A stretch of DNA of 64,000 nt. Origin: Aliarcobacter trophiarum LMG 25534 (GTDB lineage: Bacteria > Campylobacterota > Campylobacteria > Campylobacterales > Arcobacteraceae). Positions 9,423-18,910 of this stretch are shown here, piece by piece (position 1 is the first letter of the stretch; every line of letters starts with the position of its first letter). The position numbers and the translations under genes are program-made. The DNA lies in contig NZ_CP031367.1 in assembly GCF_003355515.1 (NCBI RefSeq), positions 124,001-188,000 of the forward strand, written 5' to 3'. Below the pieces are notes generated by a model. The model saw nothing but the letters and a program-made list of their open reading frames with translations, was not told the origin of the DNA and made no database searches.

Positions 9423-10490
9423 ATGCTAAAAGACAAACTCCAACCTTTTATTACTAGATCAGAGGAGATTACAAATCTTTTGATGTCTCCTGATGTAACT
9501 AGTGATATAAAAAGAATGACAACATTATCAAAAGAACAATCAAGTATAGAGCCAATTGTAGAAAAAGCAAAAGAGTATATAAAAGTTCTTGAAGATATTG
9601 AAGAGAACAAGCTTATGTTAGATGATGCTGAGTTGGGGGATTTAGCAAAAGAAGAGTTAAAAGAACTAGAGCAGAAAAAACCTATCTTAGAAGATGAAAT
9701 AAAATTTCTTATGATTCCAAAAGATCCAAACGATGATAGAAACATTTATTTAGAGCTAAGAGCTGGAACAGGTGGGGATGAAGCTGCACTTTTTGTTGGA
9801 GATTTATTTCGTGGTTATTTGCGATATGCAGAAAACAATAACTGGAAAGTTGAAATAATGAGTTCAAGTGATAGTGAGGCTGGTGGTTATAAAGAGATAG
9901 TAATCTTAGTAAAAGGTGACCATGTTTACTCAAAGCTAAAATACGAAGGTGGAACTCATAGAGTTCAAAGAGTTCCAGCTACAGAGTCTCAAGGAAGAGT
10001 TCATACATCTGCTATTACAGTTGCAGTTATGCCTGAAGTTGATGATGTTGAAATTGAAATAAATGAGAGCGATTTAAAAATTGATGTAATGAGAGCTAGT
10101 GGAAATGGTGGACAATCTGTAAATACTACTGATTCCGCTGTTCGAATTACTCATATTCCATCTGGAATTGTGGTTACCAATCAAGACCAAAAATCTCAAC
10201 ATAAAAATAAAGAGAGAGCTATGAAAGTTCTAAAAGCTAAACTTTATGAAATTGAGATTGAAAAAAAGATGGAAGCAGAAGGTGCTAACAGAAAAGAGCA
10301 GGTTGGAACTGGAGATAGAAGTGGAAGAATTAGAACTTATAATTTTCCACAAAATAGATTAAGTGACCATAGAATAAATCTTACTCTTTATAGGCTCGAT
10401 TATATACTTCAAGATGGTTTGTTTGATGAAGTAATTGATCCTCTTATTGCTGATCATCAATCAAGACTTATCGAAGCAAATGGGCTATAG
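9423..10490 (+). CDS. prfA: Peptide chain release factor 1
   Basis: Recognises UAA and UAG stop codons and triggers peptide release. The 355-residue protein contains the tripeptide anticodon PAT ([14 protein letters not shown], near residue 185) that marks RF1 rather than RF2. It also has the catalytic GGQ loop ([17 protein letters not shown], near residue 230), where the glutamine is normally methylated by PrmC. Gene order rpsT-prfA is common in this phylum. Confidence 0.97.
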   Translation: MLKDKLQPFITRSEEITNLLMSPDVTSDIKRMTTLSKEQSSIEPIVEKAKEYIKVLEDIEENKLMLDDAELGDLAKEELKELEQKKPILEDEIKFLMIPKDPNDDRNIYLELRAGTGGDEAALFVGDLFRGYLRYAENNNWKVEIMSSSDSEAGGYKEIVILVKGDHVYSKLKYEGGTHRVQRVPATESQGRVHTSAITVAVMPEVDDVEIEINESDLKIDVMRASGNGGQSVNTTDSAVRITHIPSGIVVTNQDQKSQHKNKERAMKVLKAKLYEIEIEKKMEAEGANRKEQVGTGDRSGRIRTYNFPQNRLSDHRINLTLYRLDYILQDGLFDEVIDPLIADHQSRLIEANGL

Positions 10491-10505
10491 AAAAGCCCTT
10501 TTGTT
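10482..10505 (+). terminator. Intrinsic terminator after prfA
   Basis: GGGCT / AGCCC stem overlapping the prfA stop codon with a 7-base loop, followed by a T-rich tail (ttttgttct). Confidence 0.7.
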
Positions 10506-10526
10506 CTACATTATAAAAACATATAT

Positions 10527-11003
10527 TTAAATAATAAATTTCTCAATTAATTGCCAAGTTCCTGCTGTACAAATTCCAGCAAATATTCCAGCAACAACAT
10601 CATCAGCCATTACTCCTAGACCACCTTTTAGATCTCTATCAATTTTTCCAATAATTGAAGGTTTCCAAATATCAAAAACTCTAAAAAATATAAAAGCAAG
10701 AGGAGCCAATATTAAAACATTTTCACTATTTATTCCACAAATAGCTAAAGCTATCCACATACCAGCTAATTCATCTATTACAATTTCGCTGCTATCATGA
10801 ATACCAGCTTCTTTTTCATAAATATCTATTTGTTTAATGGCTACTATAGTTACCAAAATAGAGAGTAAAAGTAAAGATGAAGTGTGTAAAAATTCAAGCA
10901 AAAATAGCCCTAAAATTAAAGATACAAAACTTCCTACAGTTCCAGGAGCCTTTGGACTTAAACCACTAAAACCAACTGTTAAAAAAAATCTTCTAAAACT
11001 CAT
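10527..11003 (-). CDS. pgpA: Phosphatidylglycerophosphatase A
   Basis: Membrane phosphatase that dephosphorylates phosphatidylglycerophosphate to phosphatidylglycerol. It is 158 residues with the PgpA N-terminal motif PGTVGSF near residue 21, the catalytic VIDELAGMWIAL acidic segment near residue 80, and FRVFDIWKPSII. Three to four membrane segments are visible. It follows the HP1021-like regulator by two bases, as the last gene of an ispDF-regulator-pgpA operon. Confidence 0.93.
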   Translation of the reverse strand: MSFRRFFLTVGFSGLSPKAPGTVGSFVSLILGLFLLEFLHTSSLLLLSILVTIVAIKQIDIYEKEAGIHDSSEIVIDELAGMWIALAICGINSENVLILAPLAFIFFRVFDIWKPSIIGKIDRDLKGGLGVMADDVVAGIFAGICTAGTWQLIEKFII

Positions 11004-11005
11004 AT

Positions 11006-11896
11006 TTACTTCTTTCTATCAATTTCAAGTTTTTTTCTCTTCTCCCAAAGAGATTTTCTTGAAATTCCTAATTTTTTTGAAAGTTCTGTATCTGGATATC
11101 TAGCTTGATGGTTTATTACCATAGTTTTTATGTAATCATTTATAGACATAATTTGACTATGATCTAAAGATTTATTTTCATTATTAAAAACTATTTTCTT
11201 ATGTACAAATTCATCATCACTCTCTAAAGAGCAAAGTACACAATTTTTATCTACAATCTGCTTTAAAAGTTGATCTTTCATATTTCTTTTTAAAATATGA
11301 TAATCTGTAATATAAATAATAGTTTTTCCAGTAGAGCTTGATAGCTGTTTTTGCCAGTTAGAAGCTGATAATGATATAAATTTTATTGGTAAATCAGTCC
11401 TTTTTGCAATCTCAAAAACAAGTTTATCAGCATAACTTTGGAAGTTTGTCTCTATCAATAAAGGGAACGAGAATGGAACTATAATATCACTAATATCAAT
11501 ATCACTCATAGTAAAGTCAAAATAATCTTTTAAAACTTTAAGTTCTCTTCTCATAGCTCTACACTCTTTATAGTGATATATTTTTCGCACCAATTCATCC
11601 ATTAGAAAAGGCTTCATAATATAATCTTTTGCTCCATCTTGTATAGGGTTTGTTACAGTTTCATCTGAGATATAAGATACTAAAAGAAGTATTATAGAGT
11701 TGTGAGCATATTTTTTTATAACACCTTTTACAATAGATGTAGCAATAGATGTTGATAAAAGAATAATATCATACTCTTTTGTTAGACTTTCAAGATTTAC
11801 ACTCTCTACATAATCACAATTATGCCCATCATCAAGAAGTCTTGAAACAACTTTTTGCGCCAAATAAACTTCATTTTCTATTATCAATATATTCAT
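11006..11896 (-). CDS. HP1021-type atypical response regulator
   Basis: Orphan DNA-binding regulator. It has an N-terminal receiver-like domain (1-110), a central linker region and a C-terminal Fis-type helix-turn-helix (about 262-296, TELSKKLGISRKSLWEKRKKL). The receiver lacks phosphorylation residues: Ser48 replaces the acceptor aspartate (DIILLS) and the acidic pocket reads Glu7-Asn8, while Lys95 (KPF) is kept. Gene order right after ispDF matches HP1020-HP1021 in Helicobacter pylori and Cj1607-Cj1608 in Campylobacter jejuni. There the protein binds oriC and controls redox and metabolic genes without phosphorylation. Cysteines at 27, near 113, and a CVLC pair could sense redox. The ATG overlaps the ispDF stop by four bases. 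Confidence 0.85.
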   Translation of the reverse strand: MNILIIENEVYLAQKVVSRLLDDGHNCDYVESVNLESLTKEYDIILLSTSIATSIVKGVIKKYAHNSIILLLVSYISDETVTNPIQDGAKDYIMKPFLMDELVRKIYHYKECRAMRRELKVLKDYFDFTMSDIDISDIIVPFSFPLLIETNFQSYADKLVFEIAKRTDLPIKFISLSASNWQKQLSSSTGKTIIYITDYHILKRNMKDQLLKQIVDKNCVLCSLESDDEFVHKKIVFNNENKSLDHSQIMSINDYIKTMVINHQARYPDTELSKKLGISRKSLWEKRKKLEIDRKK

Positions 11897-13017
11897 CTTT
11901 TAGTCCAATCATAATATTTTAAATTTGCAATAGTTTGCACAACTACTCCCTCTTCTCTCCCTACTGCACCTAGTTTTTCTGCTGTTGATGCTTTTATGTT
12001 TATAAACTGTTTAGGAAGATTTAAAAGTTTAGATAAACTAGTTTTTATATAATCTTTGTGTGGATTTATTTTTGGTTTTTGAGCAATTATTGTAATATCA
12101 ATATTTATAATTTCATAACCAACATTAGATACAAAGCTTATAATTTTTTTCAAAAGTATTTTTGAATCAATTCCTTTGAATTTATCATCAGTATCAGGAA
12201 AAAACTCACCTATATCACCAGCTCCAATTGCTCCTAAAAGAGAATCTATTAAAGAGTGAATTAAAACATCTCCATCGCTGTGTGCTTTAAAACCATAATT
12301 ATAAGGTAATTTTACTCCACCCAAAAACATCTCTTTATTCTCTTCAAAGCTATGAATATCGTAGCCAATTCCAATAAATTGAGTTTGAACTGGTGCTTTT
12401 AAGCATGGAATTTGAGAGATATCTTCAACAAAAGTTAATTTTTTACTAGCACTATCACCTTTTATATAAAAAACATCAAGACCCAAATTCTTAATAGCAC
12501 TGCTTTCATCTGTAAACTCTATATCTGTATTTAAAGCTTTTTTTAAACTATCTGTATTTGATAATTGAGGTGTTTGTATTAATTTTACACTATCTCTATT
12601 TATAGTTGTATTTTCATAAATTACTGTATCACTTACATCTAAAATAGGAACAATACAAGATGCTTTTAATCTGTTATCTATTAGATTATTAACTACATCT
12701 TTTGAGATACAAGCTCTTGCTACATCACTAATCATAACAAAAGGAGTATCTACAAATTTTAGAGCATTTTTAATAGAGTTTTGTCTAGTATCTCCGCCTT
12801 CAACAAAAATATAGTCATCGCTAAAGTTTTGCATATATTTTAGGTCATCTTTAGAAGAGACTATAATAGTTTTTGAAAAATTATAAAATGAGCTTACTCT
12901 ATTTGTAACATTTAACCATAATGGTTCATTTTCAAGCCGAATCCACTGTTTCTTCACACTATTTTCAAATCTAGTGGAATTTCCAGCACATAAAATAACT
13001 AAAGTAACATCTTCCAA
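11893..13017 (-). CDS. ispDF: Bifunctional IspD/IspF (MEP isoprenoid pathway)
   Basis: Fusion of 2-C-methyl-D-erythritol 4-phosphate cytidylyltransferase and 2-C-methyl-D-erythritol 2,4-cyclodiphosphate synthase. Residues 1-210 are IspD-like, with LVILCAGNSTRFENSVKKQW as the CTP-binding start. Residues 217-374 are IspF, with GYDIHSF (zinc-binding Asp/His), HSDGDVLIHSLIDSLLGA and GDIGEFFPDTD. The fused form is normal in Campylobacterota. The start codon is TTG with an AAAGG ribosome site five bases upstream. It heads the operon with the HP1021-like regulator and pgpA. Confidence 0.96.
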   Translation of the reverse strand: MEDVTLVILCAGNSTRFENSVKKQWIRLENEPLWLNVTNRVSSFYNFSKTIIVSSKDDLKYMQNFSDDYIFVEGGDTRQNSIKNALKFVDTPFVMISDVARACISKDVVNNLIDNRLKASCIVPILDVSDTVIYENTTINRDSVKLIQTPQLSNTDSLKKALNTDIEFTDESSAIKNLGLDVFYIKGDSASKKLTFVEDISQIPCLKAPVQTQFIGIGYDIHSFEENKEMFLGGVKLPYNYGFKAHSDGDVLIHSLIDSLLGAIGAGDIGEFFPDTDDKFKGIDSKILLKKIISFVSNVGYEIINIDITIIAQKPKINPHKDYIKTSLSKLLNLPKQFINIKASTAEKLGAVGREEGVVVQTIANLKYYDWTKR

Positions 13018-13075
13018 TTATATACCTTTGAGTAAAAAAGTTACATATTATAGCTAAATGTTACTTATAATGCTT

Positions 13076-13894
13076 TTAAGAGTTACTCTTTATATTATCA
13101 ATTATGTTACAAATTGTAGTAAAGAAACCATTACTATCTAAACTTAATAGTTCAATTTGACTAATAGCTTTTTTGATATTTTTATCTGTTAAAGGCTCTC
13201 TAAAATCTGAAACTAAACCTACAATATCCAAAATAAAGGCTTTTGTTTTAAACTCATTTGGACAGTTTTTTAAATCTTTTGAAAATAGAATAGGGAAAAT
13301 GATATTGTGGCTTAATCCCCAATTTTTAAGAATGTTTGAGCTTACTCTTTGGGCATTAAAACCAATATGTCTCTCTTCAGCTTCACTAATATTTGAGTTA
13401 CTTATATCATTTAAAAACTGTTCAGTTAGTTTATTCTCACTTATTGCTTGAGAAATTAGTGGTTTTGATATATTTTGCAAGAATACTGGGATTAAAAGTT
13501 CATCTTTTAACTTTCTGTCACTATTTTTTAGCCACATCTCAACAATTAGCATAGAAAGAGTATTTGAATACAAAAAATCAAGAGGAGTAACTGCATATGA
13601 AAAGAGATTTGTTTTTATGGTTCTTGAAAAAGACAAAGATGTTGCTAACGCACAAACAAACTCTAAACTAGTGATTGATATAAGGTTTTGTATATTTTTT
13701 GGTTTATTTGAGAAATTAAATATTTTAAAATCTATAATTTTTAATATATCTAAATGAAGATTTTTATCTTTTTTTATAATCATTACGAGTTGTTTAAAAT
13801 TTCTATTTTTTGATTTGCGAAAGTTATCGAGTTCAAGTATAATCTCTGGCAATGTTGGTATCTCTTTTAAATATTTTGCAAAATCTTTTATCAT
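13076..13894 (-). CDS. HDOD-domain protein
   Basis: Probable signalling or regulatory protein. Nearly the whole 272-residue chain looks like an HDOD domain, a relative of HD phosphohydrolases that usually lacks the catalytic metal residues. It starts IPTLPEIILEL, followed by a KKDKNLHLDILKIID helix, SLEFVCALATSLSFSR and a GFNAQRVSSNILKNWGL segment. No second domain is visible. It is monocistronic, upstream of ispDF on the same strand with a 58-base gap. Targets are unknown; HDOD proteins in this phylum have been linked to motility and stress regulation. Confidence 0.7.
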   Translation of the reverse strand: MIKDFAKYLKEIPTLPEIILELDNFRKSKNRNFKQLVMIIKKDKNLHLDILKIIDFKIFNFSNKPKNIQNLISITSLEFVCALATSLSFSRTIKTNLFSYAVTPLDFLYSNTLSMLIVEMWLKNSDRKLKDELLIPVFLQNISKPLISQAISENKLTEQFLNDISNSNISEAEERHIGFNAQRVSSNILKNWGLSHNIIFPILFSKDLKNCPNEFKTKAFILDIVGLVSDFREPLTDKNIKKAISQIELLSLDSNGFFTTICNIIDNIKSNS

Positions 13895-14028
13895 TATAAA
13901 TTAAAAATCCTAATATGAAATAGCTAAGATTATATAAAATTGTAACTTATACTATAGATATTAGTTAGAGTTAAACGAGAAAAGAGAATTAATACACTTT
14001 TAAATACTCTTTATGATAGAATATTTTT

Positions 14029-14112
14029 TTTATTGCGGGGGGACGCTTTGGCGTTGAGAAGGTAAAACCTGACCCTTTGAACCTGATGGTTAAGACCAGC
14101 GTAGGAAGTAAA
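14029..14112 (+). promoter_or_regulatory. TPP (THI-box) riboswitch
   Basis: Thiamine pyrophosphate aptamer upstream of thiC. It shows the G-rich 5' arm (gcgggggga), a UGAGA core strand, the near-invariant ACCCUUUGAACCUGAU strand and the 3' arm GACCAGCGUAGGAAG. Closing helix P1 can form between 14029-14034 and 14107-14112. The usual CUGAGA reads UUGAGA. An intrinsic terminator follows before thiC, so thiamine pyrophosphate should reduce thiC transcription. Confidence 0.93.
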
Positions 14113-14158
14113 TTTTAAAAATTAAATTTGATAAAACTAGAATAGATAAAATTTAATA

Positions 14159-15625
<1,467 letters not shown>

Positions 15626-15658
15626 ATTTAAATTATAATACCTTTTAGATTTAAACAA

Positions 15659-15676
15659 GGCTTCGTTCTCGAAGCC
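15659..15676. repeat. Perfect 7-bp inverted repeat between thiC and mrp
   Basis: GGCTTCG / CGAAGCC with loop TTCT, GC-rich for this genome, in the 172-base gap between thiC and mrp. It is followed by ctttagagttttctc. It may be a second terminator for thiC or part of a small RNA. No other gene is visible in the gap. Confidence 0.55.
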
Positions 15677-15777
15677 CTTTAGAGTTTTCTCAAAGAGAGT
15701 TTTACAACAAGTTACTTATAGTAATTTTTTATAATTTGCTATAATAAAGTAGTTTAAAATAAATAGAAGGATTTTTT

Positions 15778-16950
15778 ATGAATATAGAAGATATTAAAAA
15801 AGCTTTACAAAGTGTGAAATACCCTGGATTTTCAAAGTCAATTATTGATTTTGGATTTGTAAAGGATATTAAACTTGAAGCGGATGCCTGTACGATACTA
15901 TTAGATATTACTTCAACTGCAAAAGAGGTTGAGGATGAGTTAAAAAAAGAGATACCAAAAGCTCTTCCAAATTTAAACATTAATATGATTTTTAATAAAC
16001 CAAAAGTAGAAGCTCAAAAAAGTAATAGTGTAAGTGGACAAAATATTGTTCCTCAAATCAAAAATATTGTAATGGTTAGCTCAGGAAAAGGTGGAGTTGG
16101 AAAATCAACAACAACTGTAAACCTTGCAATTGCAAGTGCTATGCAAGGAAAAAAAGTTGGTGTTTTAGATGCTGATATTTATGGTCCAAATATCCCTAGA
16201 ATGATGGGAGTAAATGGGCAAGAGGTTGAAGTTGTAGGAAATAAAGCAAAACCTTTAAACGCTTATGGAGTAGATATTATGTCTATGGGTGTTTTAATGA
16301 AAGAGGGAGAAGCTGTTATTTGGAGAGGTGCTATGATTATGAAAGCTATTCAACAACTTCTAAGAGATATTTTGTGGGAAGAGCTTGATATTTTGTTTAT
16401 TGATATGCCACCAGGAACTGGAGATGCTCAATTAACATTAGCTCAAAGTGTACCTGTAAGTGCTGGAATAAATGTAACAACTCCTCAGCATGTTGCACTA
16501 GATGATAGTAGAAGAAGCTTAGATATGTTCCAAAAACTACATATTCCAATTGCTGGGATTGTTGAAAATATGAGTGGGTTTATCTGTCCATCTTGTAATA
16601 CTGAAAGCGATATTTTTGGAACAGGAACTTGTGATGATTTGGCAAAAGAGTACAATACTCAAGTTTTAGCACATCTTCCAATAGAGCCAAATATTAGAAA
16701 AGGTGGAGATAGTGGTAAACCAATAGTTTATTTTGAACCAGAATCAATTACAGCAAAAAGATATATGATGGCTGCGGATAAATTAATAGCGATGCTTGAT
16801 TCTCAGGGTGAAGTTACAAATGAAGCAATTCAGCCAATTATGCCAGCAGGTGTGAGTGCTTGTTCAACTGAGGGACAAAAGATAAAAGCAGAGCATGAAG
16901 CCAAAAAAAATAGTGGTGAAAGCTGTGGTACTGGATGTGGTTGTCACTAA
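15778..16950 (+). CDS. mrp: Mrp/ApbC family Fe-S cluster carrier ATPase
   Basis: P-loop ATPase thought to carry and insert Fe-S clusters. Residues 1-80 form a MIP18/DUF59 domain. A deviant Walker A (VSSGKGGVGKST) lies near residue 102, the DIYGPNIPRMMG segment follows, and the CPSC pair near residue 268 is the cluster-binding CxxC. The C-terminal tail ends in CGTGCGCH, a further cysteine-rich patch that may also bind metal. Length 390. It is monocistronic, with a strong terminator after it. ThiC, the upstream neighbour, is a Fe-S enzyme, but cotranscription looks unlikely given the intervening hairpins. Confidence 0.92.
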   Translation: MNIEDIKKALQSVKYPGFSKSIIDFGFVKDIKLEADACTILLDITSTAKEVEDELKKEIPKALPNLNINMIFNKPKVEAQKSNSVSGQNIVPQIKNIVMVSSGKGGVGKSTTTVNLAIASAMQGKKVGVLDADIYGPNIPRMMGVNGQEVEVVGNKAKPLNAYGVDIMSMGVLMKEGEAVIWRGAMIMKAIQQLLRDILWEELDILFIDMPPGTGDAQLTLAQSVPVSAGINVTTPQHVALDDSRRSLDMFQKLHIPIAGIVENMSGFICPSCNTESDIFGTGTCDDLAKEYNTQVLAHLPIEPNIRKGGDSGKPIVYFEPESITAKRYMMAADKLIAMLDSQGEVTNEAIQPIMPAGVSACSTEGQKIKAEHEAKKNSGESCGTGCGCH

Positions 16951-16958
16951 AGAACAGA

Positions 16959-16988
16959 AAAAAAGAGTATTTTAAAATACTCTTTTTT
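16959..16988. terminator. Bidirectional terminator after mrp
   Basis: Long near-perfect palindrome (aaaaaagagtatttt followed by its complement) with T-runs on both strands, between the convergent mrp and the unknown gene that ends at 16994. Confidence 0.8.
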
Positions 16989-16993
16989 AAAAT

Positions 16994-17620
16994 CTAAATA
17001 TAATATGGCTCTTTTGTAGCTTTATTAAAATTATCTTGAAATGTTTTATAAAAATCAACTATTCCTTGGTACTGATTTTGTACACTATTTTCTGCATTTG
17101 AAGATTTTGCTTTTGTTAAATTTTTTTCAAAACTTGAAATTGCACTATTTATAAAAGCATCAAAATCTATATTCTTAGCTTGATTTTTATTTAGTAAATA
17201 AGTTCCATTTCCAGATCTTTCATCTTTCATAAAAGAAGGTGTTATCTCTCCATTTTTAACAAATCCTTGAAAATTCATTTGAAATTCAATTGTTACAAGC
17301 CCAAGATTTTCTTTTGGAGTACTTTGTAAAGTTTCATAATATGCTTTGTCAATACTATTATTCTCACTAAAATTTAAAGCTCCTTTTAAAGCTAAAAGTC
17401 CAACAGCATGTCTAGCTTTTATATTTCCATCATCAGCTAATTCTTGATATCTTTTATCTATAGATTCTTGATTTACTTTTGCCTCTTCAAAAGGAATTTG
17501 CATTAAATCATCTGCTGAATATTTACTATAATCAACTTTCTGAGTTTCTTTATAATAAGCCTCTTTATCTCCTTTTACATTTTGAGTCTGATATATATTT
17601 GTTGTTTTACCTATTTCCAT
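16994..17620 (-). CDS. Uncharacterised protein, 208 residues
   Basis: Not recognised. It is a soluble, mostly helical-looking protein with no signal peptide, membrane segment or cysteine. It starts MEIGKTTNIYQTQN and has a central stretch (YQELADDGNIKARHAVGLLALKGAL) resembling a single tetratricopeptide- or Sel1-like helix pair, which I would not call a domain. The C-terminal third is lysine- and asparagine-rich. Codon use matches its neighbours. It is flanked by the mrp terminator and by a region with a decayed small ORF, and is divergent from the latter. Confidence 0.6.
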   Translation of the reverse strand: MEIGKTTNIYQTQNVKGDKEAYYKETQKVDYSKYSADDLMQIPFEEAKVNQESIDKRYQELADDGNIKARHAVGLLALKGALNFSENNSIDKAYYETLQSTPKENLGLVTIEFQMNFQGFVKNGEITPSFMKDERSGNGTYLLNKNQAKNIDFDAFINSAISSFEKNLTKAKSSNAENSVQNQYQGIVDFYKTFQDNFNKATKEPYYI

Positions 17621-17736
17621 TTTTTAGCCTTGTATAAATAAGATATTATTTTATTAATGTTAAAGTTAAATAAAGTTTAAAAAATTATAATTAAACTAGT
17701 ATTAAGAAAAATTATTAATAAATAAGAGAGTTTCTT

Positions 17737-17902
17737 ATGAATATAAATACTAATATACAATCGTTTAGTTCACAAAGTGGAATAAAAGTAACATAAAATG
17801 AAAATTCTAATTAAAATATAGATAAAAGTAAAAATAGTCAAGATATTATATAAAGATGTACTAAATCTAAAAGAGTGGAAAGAGAGTAAAAATCAAGAGT
17901 AA
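17737..17902 (+). pseudogene. Decayed small ORF (three in-frame TAA and a one-base shift)
   Basis: An ATG at 17737 with a GAGAG ribosome site opens MNINTNIQSFSSQSGIKVT, then meets TAA at 17794, 17812 and 17851. Each could derive from a CAA glutamine codon by one transition. Adding a +1 shift after 17853 gives DVLNLKEWKESKNQE and a stop at 17900. The reconstructed product would be about 54 residues. It lies in an otherwise empty 400-base gap between the unknown gene and rpsI. The alternative is that the AT-rich region mimics coding sequence by chance. Confidence 0.45.
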
Positions 17903-17932
17903 TAGAAATTTATTCTTTTACTACTATTTTCT

Positions 17933-17966
17933 AAATAAAAAAAGGAAGCGAGATTTCGCTTCCTTT
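17933..17966 (-). terminator. Terminator of the rplM-rpsI operon
   Basis: Perfect 11-bp stem (aaaggaagcga / tcgcttccttt, loop GATT) followed on the minus strand by a long T-run. It sits 55 bases downstream of rpsI. Confidence 0.9.
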
Positions 17967-18020
17967 GTAAAACATATAATGATATACAAAAGTATATTCT
18001 TTTGTATTCCTCCACAATAA

Positions 18021-18410
18021 TTAACGTTTTGAAAATTGTGAAGATTTTCTTGCTTTCTTCTTACCATATTTCTTTCTCTCAACAGATCTAGCATCTCTTG
18101 TTAGAAGTCCATGTGGTTTTAATATTGTTCTAAATTGCTCATCATAAGCAACTAAAGCTCTACTTATCCCATGTCTAGCCGCATCAGCCTGTGCTGAATA
18201 TCCTCCACCTAGTGTTTTTACTATTACATTTACACTAGCTTCTTGTTTTGATACATGTAATGGTTGCATTACTCTCTTCTTAATCGAATCATGCCCACCT
18301 AACCATTGGTCTAGTGTTTGCCCATTTACTGTTAATTGCCCATTCCCGCTCTCTAACCATACTTTAGCGATTGCCGTCTTTCTTCTTCCTGTTGCATATA
18401 CTTTTGCCAT
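18021..18410 (-). CDS. rpsI: 30S ribosomal protein S9
   Basis: Small-subunit protein whose C-terminal tail reaches the P-site tRNA. It is 129 residues, starts [19 protein letters not shown], contains [13 protein letters not shown] and [19 protein letters not shown], and ends in the basic tail [12 protein letters not shown]. It follows rplM by five bases, the standard rplM-rpsI operon. Confidence 0.98.
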   Translation of the reverse strand: MAKVYATGRRKTAIAKVWLESGNGQLTVNGQTLDQWLGGHDSIKKRVMQPLHVSKQEASVNVIVKTLGGGYSAQADAARHGISRALVAYDEQFRTILKPHGLLTRDARSVERKKYGKKKARKSSQFSKR

Positions 18411-18415
18411 TACTA

Positions 18416-18835
18416 TTATCCTTTAATTTGAGCAGTATGAGGATGTTCACTTCCTGCATATACTTTTAATTTTTTTAACATAGCTTTACCAAGAGTAGTT
18501 TTTGGAAGCATCCCTCTAGTCGCTAATTTATACAGTTTCTCTGGATTCTTCTCTATCATCTCTGACATCTTATGAGTTTTTGTACTTCCAAAGTACCCTG
18601 AGTGTGTATAGTAATTCTTCTCTTCTAATTTCGCACCTGTAAATTTAGCTTTACTTGCATTGATTATTACTGCATAATCCCCACAATCCACATTTGGTGT
18701 AAAACAAGGCTTATTCTTCCCTCTTAATATTGTAGCAACTTCTGTAATTATTCTTCCGAATACCTTACCTTCCGCATCTACTACAACCCAAGATCTCTCG
18801 ATTTCGTTGGCTTTTGCCATTTGAGTAAATTTCAT
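18416..18835 (-). CDS. rplM: 50S ribosomal protein L13
   Basis: Early-assembling large-subunit protein. It is 139 residues with [26 protein letters not shown], the [13 protein letters not shown] segment and [28 protein letters not shown] ribosome site lies seven bases before ATG. First gene of rplM-rpsI. Confidence 0.98.
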   Translation of the reverse strand: MKFTQMAKANEIERSWVVVDAEGKVFGRIITEVATILRGKNKPCFTPNVDCGDYAVIINASKAKFTGAKLEEKNYYTHSGYFGSTKTHKMSEMIEKNPEKLYKLATRGMLPKTTLGKAMLKKLKVYAGSEHPHTAQIKG

Positions 18836-18910
18836 CTATTAACTCCCTTTCTTATTTGAGTTGGAATACTATTTAAGTTACGCTTTCAAATGGCTTAAAT
18901 TAAGTATAAA

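Noticed and set aside
17737-17902. Reassigned TAA (glutamine) code to read the small ORF
   Set aside because: TAA is the ordinary stop for most genes in the window; decay is the simpler reading.
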